Assembly (NCBI RefSeq): GCF_004299445.1
Contig: NZ_SCTC01000052.1
Location: 1 to 64,000, forward strand
Length of the DNA stretch: 64,000 bases
Source of the DNA: Phenylobacterium sp.
Lineage (GTDB): Bacteria; Pseudomonadota; Alphaproteobacteria; Caulobacterales; Caulobacteraceae
Direction of reading: 5' to 3'
The notes below the pieces were generated by a model, which saw only the letters and a program-made list of their open reading frames with translations, was not told the DNA's origin and searched no databases. A program made the position numbers and the translations under genes. This document shows, piece after piece, positions 25,133-34,214 of the stretch. How positions within the stretch are numbered: position 1 is the stretch's first letter; every line of letters starts with the position of its first letter.

Positions 25133-26611
25133 ATGAGCCGCGGGACCGGCGGGCCCCGGCTGTCGATCGGCCTGCAGCTCGTCCTGCTTATTCTGGCCTG
25201 CCTGGCGGCGACGCACATCCTGGTGTTCGTCGCGATCGCGCTGCTGCCGCCGCCCCGACCGCCGATCTATCGGCTGAGCGAGATTGCGAGCGCCCTGCAA
25301 GGGGGATCGCTGGACAGCCGCTTCGGTCGACCCATGCTGCGGACGGTTTCGGCGACGCCCCCCACGATCCGGGCCCATGAAGGCGGTCCACCGGGCCACC
25401 GCCGGTCGGGTCGCATGACGGAGGCGCTGGCGACCACCCTGGGCAGACCGCGCGAGGACGTCCGTTTCGCCTCGACGCCGCCGTCGGCGGTGGAGCGCCT
25501 CTTTCGCCCCGAGCGCGGCGTTCGCCAGTTCGTGATCGCGCACCGCGAAGGGCGCGCCCCGGATGCGTCCGAGCCGCCCCCACCCCCGCCTCCTGGCCCC
25601 GACCGGGTCCATGTTCCGCCGCCGCCGGGAGCGACGGCCTTCCGCGATCTGGACCACGCCATTGGGCCGCGCGAGATGGTGCTGGGCGACTTCACCGCCG
25701 CTCTGCGCCGGCCCGACGGCCAATGGACGGTGGTGCGCTCCAGCCTCGAGCCGTTTCCTACCGACTGGCAGAAGCGCGCATCTCTGATTCTTCTGGCCGG
25801 CTTCGTCGTCGTGGCGCCCGCAGGCCTGTTGTTCGCCCGCCGGATCACCGCGCCGCTGAAGCGCTTCTCCGAGGCGGCCGAGCGCCTGGGCCGCGATCCT
25901 CACGCTCCGCCCGTCACCCTCGCCGGGCCCGCGGAGATCGGCGCCGCGGCCGACGCCTTCAACAATATGCAGGCCCGGTTGCGCCGCTACATCGACGACC
26001 GCACCGCCACGCTCGGCGCCATCAGCCACGACCTGCGCACGCCGCTCTCACGCATCCGCTTCAAGCTGGAGGGCGCCGACCCCAAGGTGCGCGACAGCGT
26101 GCTCTCTGACGTCACCCAGATGGAGCAGATGATCCAGGGCGTGCTCACCTTCATCCGCGACGAGTCGACGCCGCGCACCCGCGAGAAGCTGGACCTCCTG
26201 TCGCTGGTGGAATGTGTGGTCGATGACGCAGCTTTGGTCGGCGGCGACGTCGAAATCCTGGCCGGCCAGCCGGTCACCGTCGAGGGCGACCCCGTGGCGT
26301 TGCAGCGCCTGTTCGTGAACCTGGTCGACAACGCGGTGAAACATGCGGGCCAGGCGCGTCTGCGGGTCAGCCGGGACGACAACCACGCCTTTGTCGACGT
26401 CATCGATAACGGTCCCGGCCTCTCGGCCGAGGAGCGCGAGAAGGCGTTCCTGCCCTTCTATCGCGTGGACGCCGCACGGAATCTCGACGACGGCGGCATG
26501 GGTCTGGGCCTGCCCATCGCCCGCTCCACCGCCCGCGCCCACGGCGGCGACGTCCAACTCATCCCCGCCGCCAAAGGCCTGATCGCCCGGGTTACGCTCC
26601 CGGTGGCTTAG
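25133..26611 (+). CDS. Sensor histidine kinase
   Basis: A 492-residue membrane kinase, presumed partner of the upstream regulator. Helix 1 is at about residues 10-40, a Pro-rich periplasmic domain of about 170 residues follows, then helix 2, a HAMP domain, the His box AISHDLRTPLSRIRFKLEG, the N box NLVDNAVKHA and G boxes DNGPGLS and GMGLGLPIA. The periplasmic part holds a run of ten Pro/Gly residues. With the CpxP-like gene it resembles an envelope-stress system. Confidence 0.9.
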   Translation: MSRGTGGPRLSIGLQLVLLILACLAATHILVFVAIALLPPPRPPIYRLSEIASALQGGSLDSRFGRPMLRTVSATPPTIRAHEGGPPGHRRSGRMTEALATTLGRPREDVRFASTPPSAVERLFRPERGVRQFVIAHREGRAPDASEPPPPPPPGPDRVHVPPPPGATAFRDLDHAIGPREMVLGDFTAALRRPDGQWTVVRSSLEPFPTDWQKRASLILLAGFVVVAPAGLLFARRITAPLKRFSEAAERLGRDPHAPPVTLAGPAEIGAAADAFNNMQARLRRYIDDRTATLGAISHDLRTPLSRIRFKLEGADPKVRDSVLSDVTQMEQMIQGVLTFIRDESTPRTREKLDLLSLVECVVDDAALVGGDVEILAGQPVTVEGDPVALQRLFVNLVDNAVKHAGQARLRVSRDDNHAFVDVIDNGPGLSAEEREKAFLPFYRVDAARNLDDGGMGLGLPIARSTARAHGGDVQLIPAAKGLIARVTLPVA

Positions 26612-26683
26612 AGCGCGCTCACACCGTTTTCGGACCATCAAGCCTGCCGCCCACACGGTGAGTAACGCAAACTATCGACACGC

Positions 26684-26698
26684 ATAGTGTCACTATAT
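26684..26698. promoter_or_regulatory. Operator upstream of sulfatase
   Basis: ATAGTG-T-CACTAT is a short palindrome ending in TGTCACTATAT. The same 11-mer occurs twice, as an inverted repeat, between the dehalogenase and tetR genes at 30910-30938. It lies about 45 bases before the sulfatase start. The TetR protein at 30997 is the likely binder. Position may be off by one base. Confidence 0.6.
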
Positions 26699-26740
26699 AT
26701 GTTCCTCAAACCAGACGCCGGACGGCGCGGGAGGGACCAC

Positions 26741-28420
26741 ATGAAGCTGCGCACCTGGCTGGCGGCCGGCGCGATCACCTTGGCGGCGGCCGGGGGCCTC
26801 GCCTACATGAACCGCACGACGCTCCTTTCGATGGCGGCCCGCGCCCAGTTGCCGCCTGTGGAGCCCAACCGGCCCGTGACCTGGGCCGCGGGGCCTGCGA
26901 CGCCGCCGACCGGCGAGCGGCCCCCGAACGTGATCCTGATCCTGGCGGACGACCTGGGCTACAACGACATCAGCCTGAACGGCGGCGGCGTCGCCGGCGG
27001 CATGGTGAAGACGCCGGCGATCGATTCCATCGGCCACGACGGTGCGATCTTCGACAACGGCTATACGGCTAACGCCACCTGCGCCCCCTCGCGCGCCTCC
27101 CTGCTGACGGGCCGAAACGCCACCCGCTTCGGCTTCGAGTTCACCCCCGCCCCGGTCGCCTTCCAGCGCCTCGTCGGCACCGAAGCCGAGCCTGGCTCGA
27201 CCGTGAAGCCGAAGTTCTTCAAGGAACGGCTGGCTGACATGCCGCCCGGCAGCACCGAGCGCAGCCCGCAGGCGGTCAATGTGCTGAGCGTGCCCGCCAC
27301 CGAAATCACCCTGGCCGAGGTGCTCAAGACCCGCGGTTACCACACGGTCCACCTGGGCAAGTGGCACCTGGGCGGAAAGAAGGGCTCGCGGCCCGAGGAT
27401 CAGGGCTTCGATGAGAGCCTCGGCTTCATCGCCGGCGGCGCGATGTTCCTGCCCGAGAAAGACCCCAACGTCGTCAACGCCAAGCAGGACTGGGACCCGA
27501 TCGATCGCTTCCTGTGGCCCAACCTGCCCTATGCGGTGCAGTTCAACGGCTCGCCGATGTTCGAGCCCAAGGGCTATATGACCGACTATCTGGCCGACGA
27601 GGCCGTGAAGGCGATCAAGGCCAACAAGAACCGGCCCTTCTTCCTCTACTTCGCGCCCAACGCCATCCATACGCCGCTGCAGGCCAAGAAGAGCGACTAC
27701 GACGCCCTACCCGGCATCAAGGATCACCGCCTGCGCGTCTATGGCGCTATGGCCAAGAACCTCGACGACAACGTCGCCCGCATCCTGAAGACGCTTAAGG
27801 ACGAGGGCCTCGATCAGAACACGCTCGTGATCTTCACCACCGACAACGGCGGCGCCGCCTACATCGGCCTGCCCGAGGTGAACCGGCCCTATCGCGGCTT
27901 CAAGGCGACGTTCTTCGAGGGCGGCATCCACGCGCCGTTCCTGATGCGCTGGCCGCAGAAGATCGCGGCCGGCACCCGCTATGCCCCGCCCGTGGGACAC
28001 GTGGACATCTTCTCCACAGCCGCCGGGGCCGCGGGCGCCGCGATCCCCACCGACCGCAAGATCGACGGGGTCGACCTGACGCCCTTCGTCACCGGCAAGG
28101 CGCAGGGCCGCCCGCACGAGGCCCTCTACTGGCGCTCGGGCCAGTACAAGGCCGTTCGCGCAGGCGACTGGAAGCTGCAGGTCAGCGAAGCCCAGAACAA
28201 GGTGTGGCTGCACGACCTCGCCACCGATCCGCTGGAGAAGAAGGATCTGTCGGCCGCCCAACCTGCGGTCGTCGCGCGTCTCAAGGCGCTGCTGAAGGCG
28301 CAGGATGCCGAGAGCGCCAAGCCGATCTGGCCGTCCCTGCTGCAGGGGCCGGTCTACATCGACGCGCCCGGCGGGCGCACGCACAAGCCCGGCGACGAAT
28401 ACATCCTCTGGGACAACTGA
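26741..28420 (+). CDS. Exported type I sulfatase
   Basis: A 559-residue arylsulfatase-type enzyme. Residues 1-22 form a membrane anchor or signal. Metal-site Asp70-Asp71 lie in ILADDLGYND and the formylglycine signature is CAPSRASLLTGR with Cys114, which needs activation by a formylglycine-generating enzyme. KWHLG and the TTDNGG motif complete the active site. It hydrolyses sulfate esters, substrate unknown. The gene has its own operator and is followed two bases later by a membrane-protein gene. Confidence 0.9.
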   Translation: MKLRTWLAAGAITLAAAGGLAYMNRTTLLSMAARAQLPPVEPNRPVTWAAGPATPPTGERPPNVILILADDLGYNDISLNGGGVAGGMVKTPAIDSIGHDGAIFDNGYTANATCAPSRASLLTGRNATRFGFEFTPAPVAFQRLVGTEAEPGSTVKPKFFKERLADMPPGSTERSPQAVNVLSVPATEITLAEVLKTRGYHTVHLGKWHLGGKKGSRPEDQGFDESLGFIAGGAMFLPEKDPNVVNAKQDWDPIDRFLWPNLPYAVQFNGSPMFEPKGYMTDYLADEAVKAIKANKNRPFFLYFAPNAIHTPLQAKKSDYDALPGIKDHRLRVYGAMAKNLDDNVARILKTLKDEGLDQNTLVIFTTDNGGAAYIGLPEVNRPYRGFKATFFEGGIHAPFLMRWPQKIAAGTRYAPPVGHVDIFSTAAGAAGAAIPTDRKIDGVDLTPFVTGKAQGRPHEALYWRSGQYKAVRAGDWKLQVSEAQNKVWLHDLATDPLEKKDLSAAQPAVVARLKALLKAQDAESAKPIWPSLLQGPVYIDAPGGRTHKPGDEYILWDN

Positions 28421-28422
28421 CG

Positions 28423-28842
28423 ATGTTGCTGCCCCCCTCGACGAACGCAGACTATCGCGGCGCCCGCTCGGCCGCCTGGTTCCTGACCCTGGCGGCGGTG
28501 CTCACCATCGTCCCGGGGCTGATCCACAGCTTCCTGCCCGACGGCGGGGCCGGGGTGATCGCGGGCCTGGACATGGGCGACAAGCGCGACCTGGTCGTCA
28601 GCGTCTTCGCCTGGGAGGGCGCGACCCAGCTGGCGCTGGGCTTCGCCATGCTGGCCGTAGCCCTGCGCTATCGTCCGCTGACGCCGCTGTTTCTGGCGCT
28701 GCTGATCCTGGAGCGCGGCCTGATGACCCTGCAGGCCTGGGTGCTGAAACCCGGCCCGCACCACCCTCCCGAGCACTACGCCAGCCCCGTCACCGTGGTC
28801 CTGGCCGCGGTGTTCCTGGCGCTGTCGCTGCGGACCAGATAG
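28423..28842 (+). CDS. Small integral membrane protein
   Basis: A 139-residue protein with four hydrophobic segments (about 18-38, 60-82, 84-104 and 118-136). It begins two bases after the sulfatase stop and must share its message. No family is recognised. Possible roles are transport or anchoring linked to the sulfatase. Confidence 0.7.
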   Translation: MLLPPSTNADYRGARSAAWFLTLAAVLTIVPGLIHSFLPDGGAGVIAGLDMGDKRDLVVSVFAWEGATQLALGFAMLAVALRYRPLTPLFLALLILERGLMTLQAWVLKPGPHHPPEHYASPVTVVLAAVFLALSLRTR

Positions 28843-28848
28843 CTCCCG

Positions 28849-29361
28849 CTAGCGACCCTTCCGCGCGTAGTAGTCTACGGCCGCCTGGGCCGCGTGGTCG
28901 TAGGCCTCCAGGAGTGGATCGGTCGTGGCCGAGCCAGCGCCATTGCGGGCGGTCAGAAAGTAGGTTTCGTAGTGGGCGAAGGCCGTTCGGCACAGCCGGT
29001 CGCGCTCAGGATCGCCGTAGTTCGAGACGAACCGCTTGTGGTTCTCCCAACCGTAGCCGACGCAGGCAGCCTCGCCGTCCAGCCAGTCGAGCCGGCCCTG
29101 GTGCGCGTCTGCGATGCGCTTGGACACGCTCACCGGCTCTTTCGCCACTGGGACCGAGAAGCCGCCCTCGCGCACGTCTTTCTCGATCTGCTCGGCCTGG
29201 CTGATCAGGTCGGCGACGTCCTCGGGCGGCAGCTGATCCTTCATCTGCGCGGCCTGCGCGCGCAGCTGGCGGGCCAGGTCCAGCATCTGCTGGGACGTGT
29301 TCTGGGCGGCGGCGGGAACCGCGAACAGGCTCAGGGCGATGGCAAGTGGCAACAGACGCAA
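28849..29361 (-). CDS. Secreted hypothetical protein
   Basis: A 170-residue protein with a signal peptide (residues 1-19, AAA-Q). Residues 20-70 are helical and rich in Gln and Ala; the C-terminal part has two Cys and many aromatic residues (CVGYGWENHK and AHYETYFLT). Function unknown. It is convergent with the membrane-protein gene, six bases away. Confidence 0.65.
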   Translation of the reverse strand: MRLLPLAIALSLFAVPAAAQNTSQQMLDLARQLRAQAAQMKDQLPPEDVADLISQAEQIEKDVREGGFSVPVAKEPVSVSKRIADAHQGRLDWLDGEAACVGYGWENHKRFVSNYGDPERDRLCRTAFAHYETYFLTARNGAGSATTDPLLEAYDHAAQAAVDYYARKGR

Positions 29362-29457
29362 ACGACGAACTCACTCTCTTGATCGGACAGGCGCGCTACA
29401 TGCCGACGCCGCGCCGCCCAGCCAATCAGCGATTTCGCAAACCGTTCTGCGGTTTTG

Positions 29458-29874
29458 CTAGAAGCCCTCGCCCGGCTTGGTGCGGATGTTGAGCTGGCCC
29501 GCCAACCCCGCCTTCCGATGGTGCTCGATCGCGTGCATCGCCGGAGACATCGCCATCTCCCGGAACGCCGCCAACGACGGGTACTCGGCCAGCGCCACCA
29601 CGTCCCACAGGTCTTCCACCTCGCCCAGCAGCAGCCCGGCGACCCGGCCCTGGTAGCGGATCTTGCCACCCAGCCCCTCGACCAGCTTGCGCACTTCCTC
29701 GCCGTAGCGGGCGTAGGCTTCGGCGCCGGTCAGATGGCTGTCCGAGCCGTCCGCGTATTCGGCCTTCTCCTTGAAGCGCAGCAGGTTGACCATCACGAAC
29801 GGACCATCTTCCTCCATCCCGAAGAAGCCCATCGCCTGCTCGGGCGACGGCATCACCGCATTTTCGACCTTCAT
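29458..29874 (-). CDS. DUF1330 family protein
   Basis: A 138-residue soluble protein with the dimeric ferredoxin-like fold pattern of DUF1330: PFVMVNLLRFKE, a central YARYGEEVRKLVEGLGGKI helix and VALAEYPSLAAFREMAMS. Proteins of this kind accompany catabolic enzymes, but no activity is established. It lies 120 bases downstream of the dehalogenase gene with a palindrome in between, so co-transcription is possible. Confidence 0.75.
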   Translation of the reverse strand: MKVENAVMPSPEQAMGFFGMEEDGPFVMVNLLRFKEKAEYADGSDSHLTGAEAYARYGEEVRKLVEGLGGKIRYQGRVAGLLLGEVEDLWDVVALAEYPSLAAFREMAMSPAMHAIEHHRKAGLAGQLNIRTKPGEGF

Positions 29875-29959
29875 CCTCGTCCCTCTCCTAGAGCGCGCGG
29901 CAAGGAAATGGGCGCCCCGCGCCGAAACGCCTCAAGCATTTGATTGAGAGCCTATTTCG

Positions 29960-29987
29960 TCAGATCAGGCCGTTGCGCCTGATCTGA
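29960..29987. repeat. Perfect palindrome downstream of dehalogenase
   Basis: An 11-bp inverted repeat (TCAGATCAGGC and its complement) with a 6-base loop. It ends a few bases before the dehalogenase stop codon. It could be a terminator without a T run or an RNA-stabilising element. Confidence 0.55.
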
Positions 29988-29993
29988 ACGGGC

Positions 29994-30896
29994 CTAGCCG
30001 CGCCGGCGGATCAGGGCGTCGATGACGTCCACGATCCCCTGCGGACTGTCTTCCTGCAGAAAATGTCCGCCGCTCAGCGTCACGTGCGGCTGGCCCTTCG
30101 CGCCTGGAATCCGCTCCTGCAGCGGGACGTCCATGCCGCGGGTCACCGCATCGCCGTCGCTGAAAGCGGTGACGAACGGCTTGTCGAAGCGCTCCAGCAC
30201 CTCCCAGGCGGCCTTGTTCTCGGCCACGGAGGCGTGTTCGGGCGTGACCGGCACCAGGGCCGGAAACTGCCGCGCGCCTTCCTTGTAGCTCTCGTCCGGG
30301 AACGGCGCGTCATAGGCGGCGACCTCGGCGTCGGTCAGGTTGCGACCCGATCCGCCGTTGACGATGAACCCCACCGGCAGTTCCGGAACGCGCTGGCTGA
30401 AATCGAGCCAGGCCTTGAAGCCGTCGGTCATGCCGCCGCCGACCGGCAGGAAGGTGTTGCCCGCCACGACGCCCGCGAACCGCTCTGGGAACGCCGCCAC
30501 GAGCCGCAGGCCAATCAGCCCGCCCCAATCCTGGCAGAAGAGCGTGAGGCCGTTCAGGTCCAGCCCCTTCAGCCACTGGCTCATCCAGTCGACGTGCCGC
30601 TCGTAGGTGTAGTCATTGCGGCTGGCCGGCTTGTCGGAACGGCCGAAGCCGATGAGGTCAGGCGCCAGGACTCGATGTCCCTTGGCGACCAGTCCCGCGA
30701 TGATATGCCTGTAGAGATAGGCCCAGGACGGCTCGCCGTGCATGAGCAGCACCGGCGCCGCATCGCGCGGACCCTCGTCCACATAGTGCATGCGCAGGCG
30801 CGTGCCGTCCGCATCCGTCACCTCGTGATAGCACGGCGCATAGGGCCAGTCGGGCAGCCCCTCGAACCGGGCGTCGGGTGTGCGCAGAACGTCCAT
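29994..30896 (-). CDS. Haloalkane dehalogenase
   Basis: A 300-residue alpha/beta hydrolase. The oxyanion region is [11 protein letters not shown], the nucleophile is Asp123 in CQDWGG with the halide-binding Trp next to it, and the catalytic His is in SGGHFLQED. These are the marks of subfamily I dehalogenases, which replace halogen on haloalkanes by hydroxyl. A cap domain lies between residues 140 and 210. The gene is divergent from tetR across a two-site operator, so it is probably repressed by that protein. Confidence 0.88.
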   Translation of the reverse strand: MDVLRTPDARFEGLPDWPYAPCYHEVTDADGTRLRMHYVDEGPRDAAPVLLMHGEPSWAYLYRHIIAGLVAKGHRVLAPDLIGFGRSDKPASRNDYTYERHVDWMSQWLKGLDLNGLTLFCQDWGGLIGLRLVAAFPERFAGVVAGNTFLPVGGGMTDGFKAWLDFSQRVPELPVGFIVNGGSGRNLTDAEVAAYDAPFPDESYKEGARQFPALVPVTPEHASVAENKAAWEVLERFDKPFVTAFSDGDAVTRGMDVPLQERIPGAKGQPHVTLSGGHFLQEDSPQGIVDVIDALIRRRG

Positions 30897-30909
30897 GGAA
30901 ACCTCCTGA

Positions 30910-30938
30910 ATATAGTGACAGTATGCGTGTCACTATAT
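30910..30938. promoter_or_regulatory. Inverted-repeat operator between dehalogenase and tetR
   Basis: ATATAGTGACA (30910-30920) and TGTCACTATAT (30928-30938) form a perfect 11-bp inverted repeat with a 7-base spacer. The same 11-mer lies upstream of the sulfatase gene. It sits between two divergent genes and is the expected TetR target. Confidence 0.72.
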
Positions 30939-30996
30939 GTCCGCGTCAACCCAGGCCCTCGACAGTTGCGTCGCCGACGCGCGAGACTCACCGACA

Positions 30997-31608
30997 ATGA
31001 CTCGTCCCATCGAATCTGCCCCCATCCTCGACATCGCCGATGGCCGCCGCCGTCGCGGACAGGACAACCGCGCCCGGATCGTGGCGGCGATGATGGAGAT
31101 CGTGCACGGCGGCGAAATCGCCCCCAGCGCCGAGCAGGTGGCCGCTCGCGCGGACGTCGGCCTTCGCACGGTCTTTCGCCATTTCCAGGACATGGACAGC
31201 CTGTATCGCGAGATCGCCGCGGTCGTTGGCGCCGAGGTGCGCGCGGTGCTGGAGCGTCCGCTCACCGGCGCGACCTGGCAGGATCGACTGCTTGAACGCG
31301 CGGGCCGCTTCGCGCTCGCCTACGAGAAGATGTCCCCCTACAAGCGCGCCGCTGACGCGTTCCAGCACCGGTCCAAGTTCCTGGGCACCGACTACGTCAA
31401 GCTGGTGGCCGAGCAGCGATCGATCCTGGAAGCCGAACTACCGGGCGAACTGGCGCGCGACCGCGACCGCGTCGAGGCTCTGGATCTCCTCCTCAGCTTC
31501 GAAGGCTGGGCCCGTCTCCGCAACCAGCAAGGCCTGACGCCGCACCGCGCCCAGGCCGTCGTCGAGGCCACCGTGCGGGCGCTGATCGCGGGTTCCCCAA
31601 GGGAATAA
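30997..31608 (+). CDS. TetR family repressor
   Basis: A 203-residue regulator with an N-terminal helix-turn-helix (PSAEQVAARADVGLRTVFRHF) and a helical C-terminal ligand domain. The start at 30997 is preferred because residues upstream look unconserved; the frame opens at 30937 inside the operator. It is divergent from the dehalogenase gene. It probably controls that gene, itself and the sulfatase unit 4 kb away, judged from shared operators. Ligand unknown. Confidence 0.85.
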   Translation: MTRPIESAPILDIADGRRRRGQDNRARIVAAMMEIVHGGEIAPSAEQVAARADVGLRTVFRHFQDMDSLYREIAAVVGAEVRAVLERPLTGATWQDRLLERAGRFALAYEKMSPYKRAADAFQHRSKFLGTDYVKLVAEQRSILEAELPGELARDRDRVEALDLLLSFEGWARLRNQQGLTPHRAQAVVEATVRALIAGSPRE

Positions 31609-31699
31609 ACGGCCCGCCCGCCCATGGACTTTGCGGCCGGAGCGGCGCAATAGGCGCCGCGTGACGTGGGCGGGTTCGCTTGGCCGCGTTGCAATGCGC

Positions 31700-31885
31700 G
31701 CCGAAGCCTTCGGGCTTAATCGGGAACGCAGTAGGGGTTCGCCCCGATCTGCGGCTGTCCCTGCAACTGTGAGCGGTGAGCGCGTGCGCCGGGCGGAGTC
31801 TTCCCCGCCAGCCACTGGGCCCTCGGGCCTGGGAAGGTAGGGCGCATGCCGTGATGACCCGCGAGCCAGGAAACCGGTCGGCGCG
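31700..31885 (+). ncRNA. Cobalamin riboswitch
   Basis: The plus strand holds the conserved B12 riboswitch parts in order: a GGGAAC segment, CTGCAACTGTGAGCG, GCCACTGGG, GGGAAGG and GATGACCCGCGAGCCAGGA, the B12 box region. It lies about 200 bases before btuB and should shut off the uptake operon when adenosylcobalamin is abundant. Outer limits are approximate. Confidence 0.93.
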
Positions 31886-32088
31886 TGTCGCTCGAGCTTT
31901 GGGGCAGTGGACCTCCAGGGCGCGGATCTCCGTCAGGGCGACGACGAGAAACGGCGAGGGCCGTTTCGATCGATCGGACGGCCCGCGCATGCGTCCACGT
32001 CCGCCGATCCGTCGACCTCTGCGCGGGTCCCGCGCTGAAGGAGGCCCTCCGCCCTGTCGCAAGGACGCAGACAGAGAGGGCCCTTCGC

Positions 32089-34095
32089 ATGGCCACGAAA
32101 TACTTCCTGGGCGCCGCTGTCGCGGCGCTGTTGATCCCCCAGCCCGCCTGGGCCGCCGAGGTCGATGATGGGGGCGTCGAGGGCGTCATCGTCACCGGCA
32201 CGCGTTCTCCAGAGGGCGTCGATGCGGCGAAGGTCGGCGCATCGGTCACCGTCATCACGCCCGAGCAGATGCAGGACCGTCAGGTGCGCCTGGTCTCGGA
32301 CGTGCTGCGCGATGTGCCCGGCTTCGCCGTCAGCCGCACCGGCGCCATCGGCGGCCTGACCGCCGTTCGGGTGCGCGGCGCAGAGGGCAACCACGTCCTG
32401 ACCCTGATCGACGGCATCGAGGCCGCCGACCCCTTCCAGGGCGAATACGACTTCGGCCAGCTGCTGAGCGACGACGTCGCCCGCATCGAGATCCTGCGCG
32501 GGCCGCAGAGCGCGCTCTACGGCTCGGACGCCATCGCCGGCGTCATCAACTACATCACCCCCACGGCGGCCGAGCAGCCGGGGGGCCGCATCCGCGTCGA
32601 GGCCGGCTCGCACCGCACGTTCGGCGGCGCGGCCCGGTATGGCGTAGTTCTGGGACCGCTGGACCTCGTGCTGAACGCCGACGTGCAAACCACCGATGGC
32701 TACGTCATGCAGACCCTGCCGGGTGGTCGCCGCAAGGTAGGTTCAGAGCTTGAGAATTTCGGGGCGAAAGCAGCCTATGACGTCAGCGACGCACTGCGCC
32801 TGCGCGGCGTTGTCCGCTACACCAACACCCACGCCGAGACGAACAGCTCCAGCTTCGGTCGCGGCCAGGTGGACAGCTTCGGCAGCTATTCCGACGCGGT
32901 CAGCCTGTTCTGGTTCGGCGGCGCGGACCTGAAGCTGCTGGAGGGCGCCTGGACACACAGTCTGTCGATCCAGGGGCTCGACGCCGAGCGCAACGGCTAT
33001 AGCGCCAATCGTCGAAGCAGTGGCAACGAGGGCGTCCGCACCAAGGCCTCGTACGCCACAACCTGGCGGGTCGAGACTGGAGACCTCGTCCATCGCCTGA
33101 CAGGCGCGGCCGACTGGGAGAAGGAGACCTACCAGAACACCTCGCCGCCCAGCGCCGGAGCCGACACCACGCGCCGCTCGATCGAGAACACCGGGCTGGT
33201 GGCGCAGTACGACCTGGAGATCGGCGACAACGCTGGCTTGGGCGGGGCGGTGCGCCACGACGCCAACGACTTCTTCGCCGACGCCACGACGTGGAAGGCG
33301 CACGCCTTCTACCGGTTCAACGACATGATCCGCCTGCGTGCGGCGGCCGGAACGGGCATCAAGAACCCGTCTCAGACCGAGCTGTTCGGGTTCAACGCCA
33401 CGGGGCCGTTCCCCTTCCGTGGCAACCCCAACCTCAAGCCCGAGACGTCGCGGAGCTGGGAGGTCGGAGCCGACCTGTCGTTCGCGGACGGCCGCGTGCG
33501 GCTGGGCGCCACCTACTTCGACGCCCGGCTGGACGACGAGATCTTCACCTACTTCGGCGGCGCGGGCCGACCCACGACCTGCCCAGCCCCGCCCGCCAAC
33601 GCCAGCACGGCGTGCAACCGCGAGTTCAAGTCCAAGCAGCACGGCGTCGAGCTCTACGGCGACGTCCGGATCGTGGAGAGCCTGACGCTTTCCGGCAGCT
33701 ACACCGACCTGTCGGCCAAGGAGAACGGGCTGGAGGAGATCCGGCGAGCGCCCCACATCGGTAGCGCCAACCTGACCTGGAGACCGCTGGACGGCCGCGC
33801 CACGCTGAACCTCAACGTCCGCTACAATGGCCGCCAGCTGGATTCGAACTTCTCCGGGATCGCCGCGCCCTTCCCGGCTTCGCTGCCAGATGTGAAGCCG
33901 GCGACCGGCGCCAATGCCGGTAAGGTGGTGCTGCCGTCCTTCACCCTGGTGAACGTCGCGGCCAGCTACGACATCGACGACCACGTCGAGGTCTATGCGC
34001 GGGTCGAGAACCTGCTGTCGGATGACTACTATGAGGTCTTCGCCTTCCCGACCGACGGGCGGGCGGCCTACGTCGGCGCGAGGGTGAAGTTCTGA
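32089..34095 (+). CDS. btuB: TonB-dependent cobalamin receptor
   Basis: A 668-residue outer-membrane receptor. A signal peptide (AWA-A) is followed by a TonB-box-like region (GVIVTGTRSPE), a plug domain with RVRGAEGNHVLTLIDGIEA and ILRGPQSALYGSDAIAGVI, and a 22-strand barrel ending in Phe (ARVKF). The cobalamin riboswitch upstream and the btuFCD genes downstream support vitamin B12 as substrate. Confidence 0.93.
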   Translation: MATKYFLGAAVAALLIPQPAWAAEVDDGGVEGVIVTGTRSPEGVDAAKVGASVTVITPEQMQDRQVRLVSDVLRDVPGFAVSRTGAIGGLTAVRVRGAEGNHVLTLIDGIEAADPFQGEYDFGQLLSDDVARIEILRGPQSALYGSDAIAGVINYITPTAAEQPGGRIRVEAGSHRTFGGAARYGVVLGPLDLVLNADVQTTDGYVMQTLPGGRRKVGSELENFGAKAAYDVSDALRLRGVVRYTNTHAETNSSSFGRGQVDSFGSYSDAVSLFWFGGADLKLLEGAWTHSLSIQGLDAERNGYSANRRSSGNEGVRTKASYATTWRVETGDLVHRLTGAADWEKETYQNTSPPSAGADTTRRSIENTGLVAQYDLEIGDNAGLGGAVRHDANDFFADATTWKAHAFYRFNDMIRLRAAAGTGIKNPSQTELFGFNATGPFPFRGNPNLKPETSRSWEVGADLSFADGRVRLGATYFDARLDDEIFTYFGGAGRPTTCPAPPANASTACNREFKSKQHGVELYGDVRIVESLTLSGSYTDLSAKENGLEEIRRAPHIGSANLTWRPLDGRATLNLNVRYNGRQLDSNFSGIAAPFPASLPDVKPATGANAGKVVLPSFTLVNVAASYDIDDHVEVYARVENLLSDDYYEVFAFPTDGRAAYVGARVKF

Positions 34096-34109
34096 GGACA
34101 GGGACACGC

Positions 34110-34214
34110 CTCTCCCCTCCCCCCTGCGGGGAGGGGTCGGGGGTGGGGGTGCGAGCCTGCAAGCGCGACGCTGACACCCCCTCTCCCAACCCTCTCCCCG
34201 CAAGGGGGAGAGGG
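34110..34214. repeat. Inverted pair of GC-rich REP-like elements
   Basis: Two copies of a palindromic element (core CTCCCC-n-GGGGAG, followed by a G-rich arm) lie in opposite orientation at 34110-34152 and 34174-34214, about 20 bases apart. They fill the btuB-btuF gap and run into the start of the btuF frame. The arrangement resembles REPIN-type repeats. Confidence 0.65.

Noticed and set aside
23278..25218. 646-residue minus-strand frame
   Set aside because: Antisense to the CpxP-like and response regulator genes, which have clear motifs.
29437..29458. Imperfect hairpin after the DUF1330 gene
   Set aside because: A short AACCG/CGGTT stem with no T tract; too weak to call a terminator.
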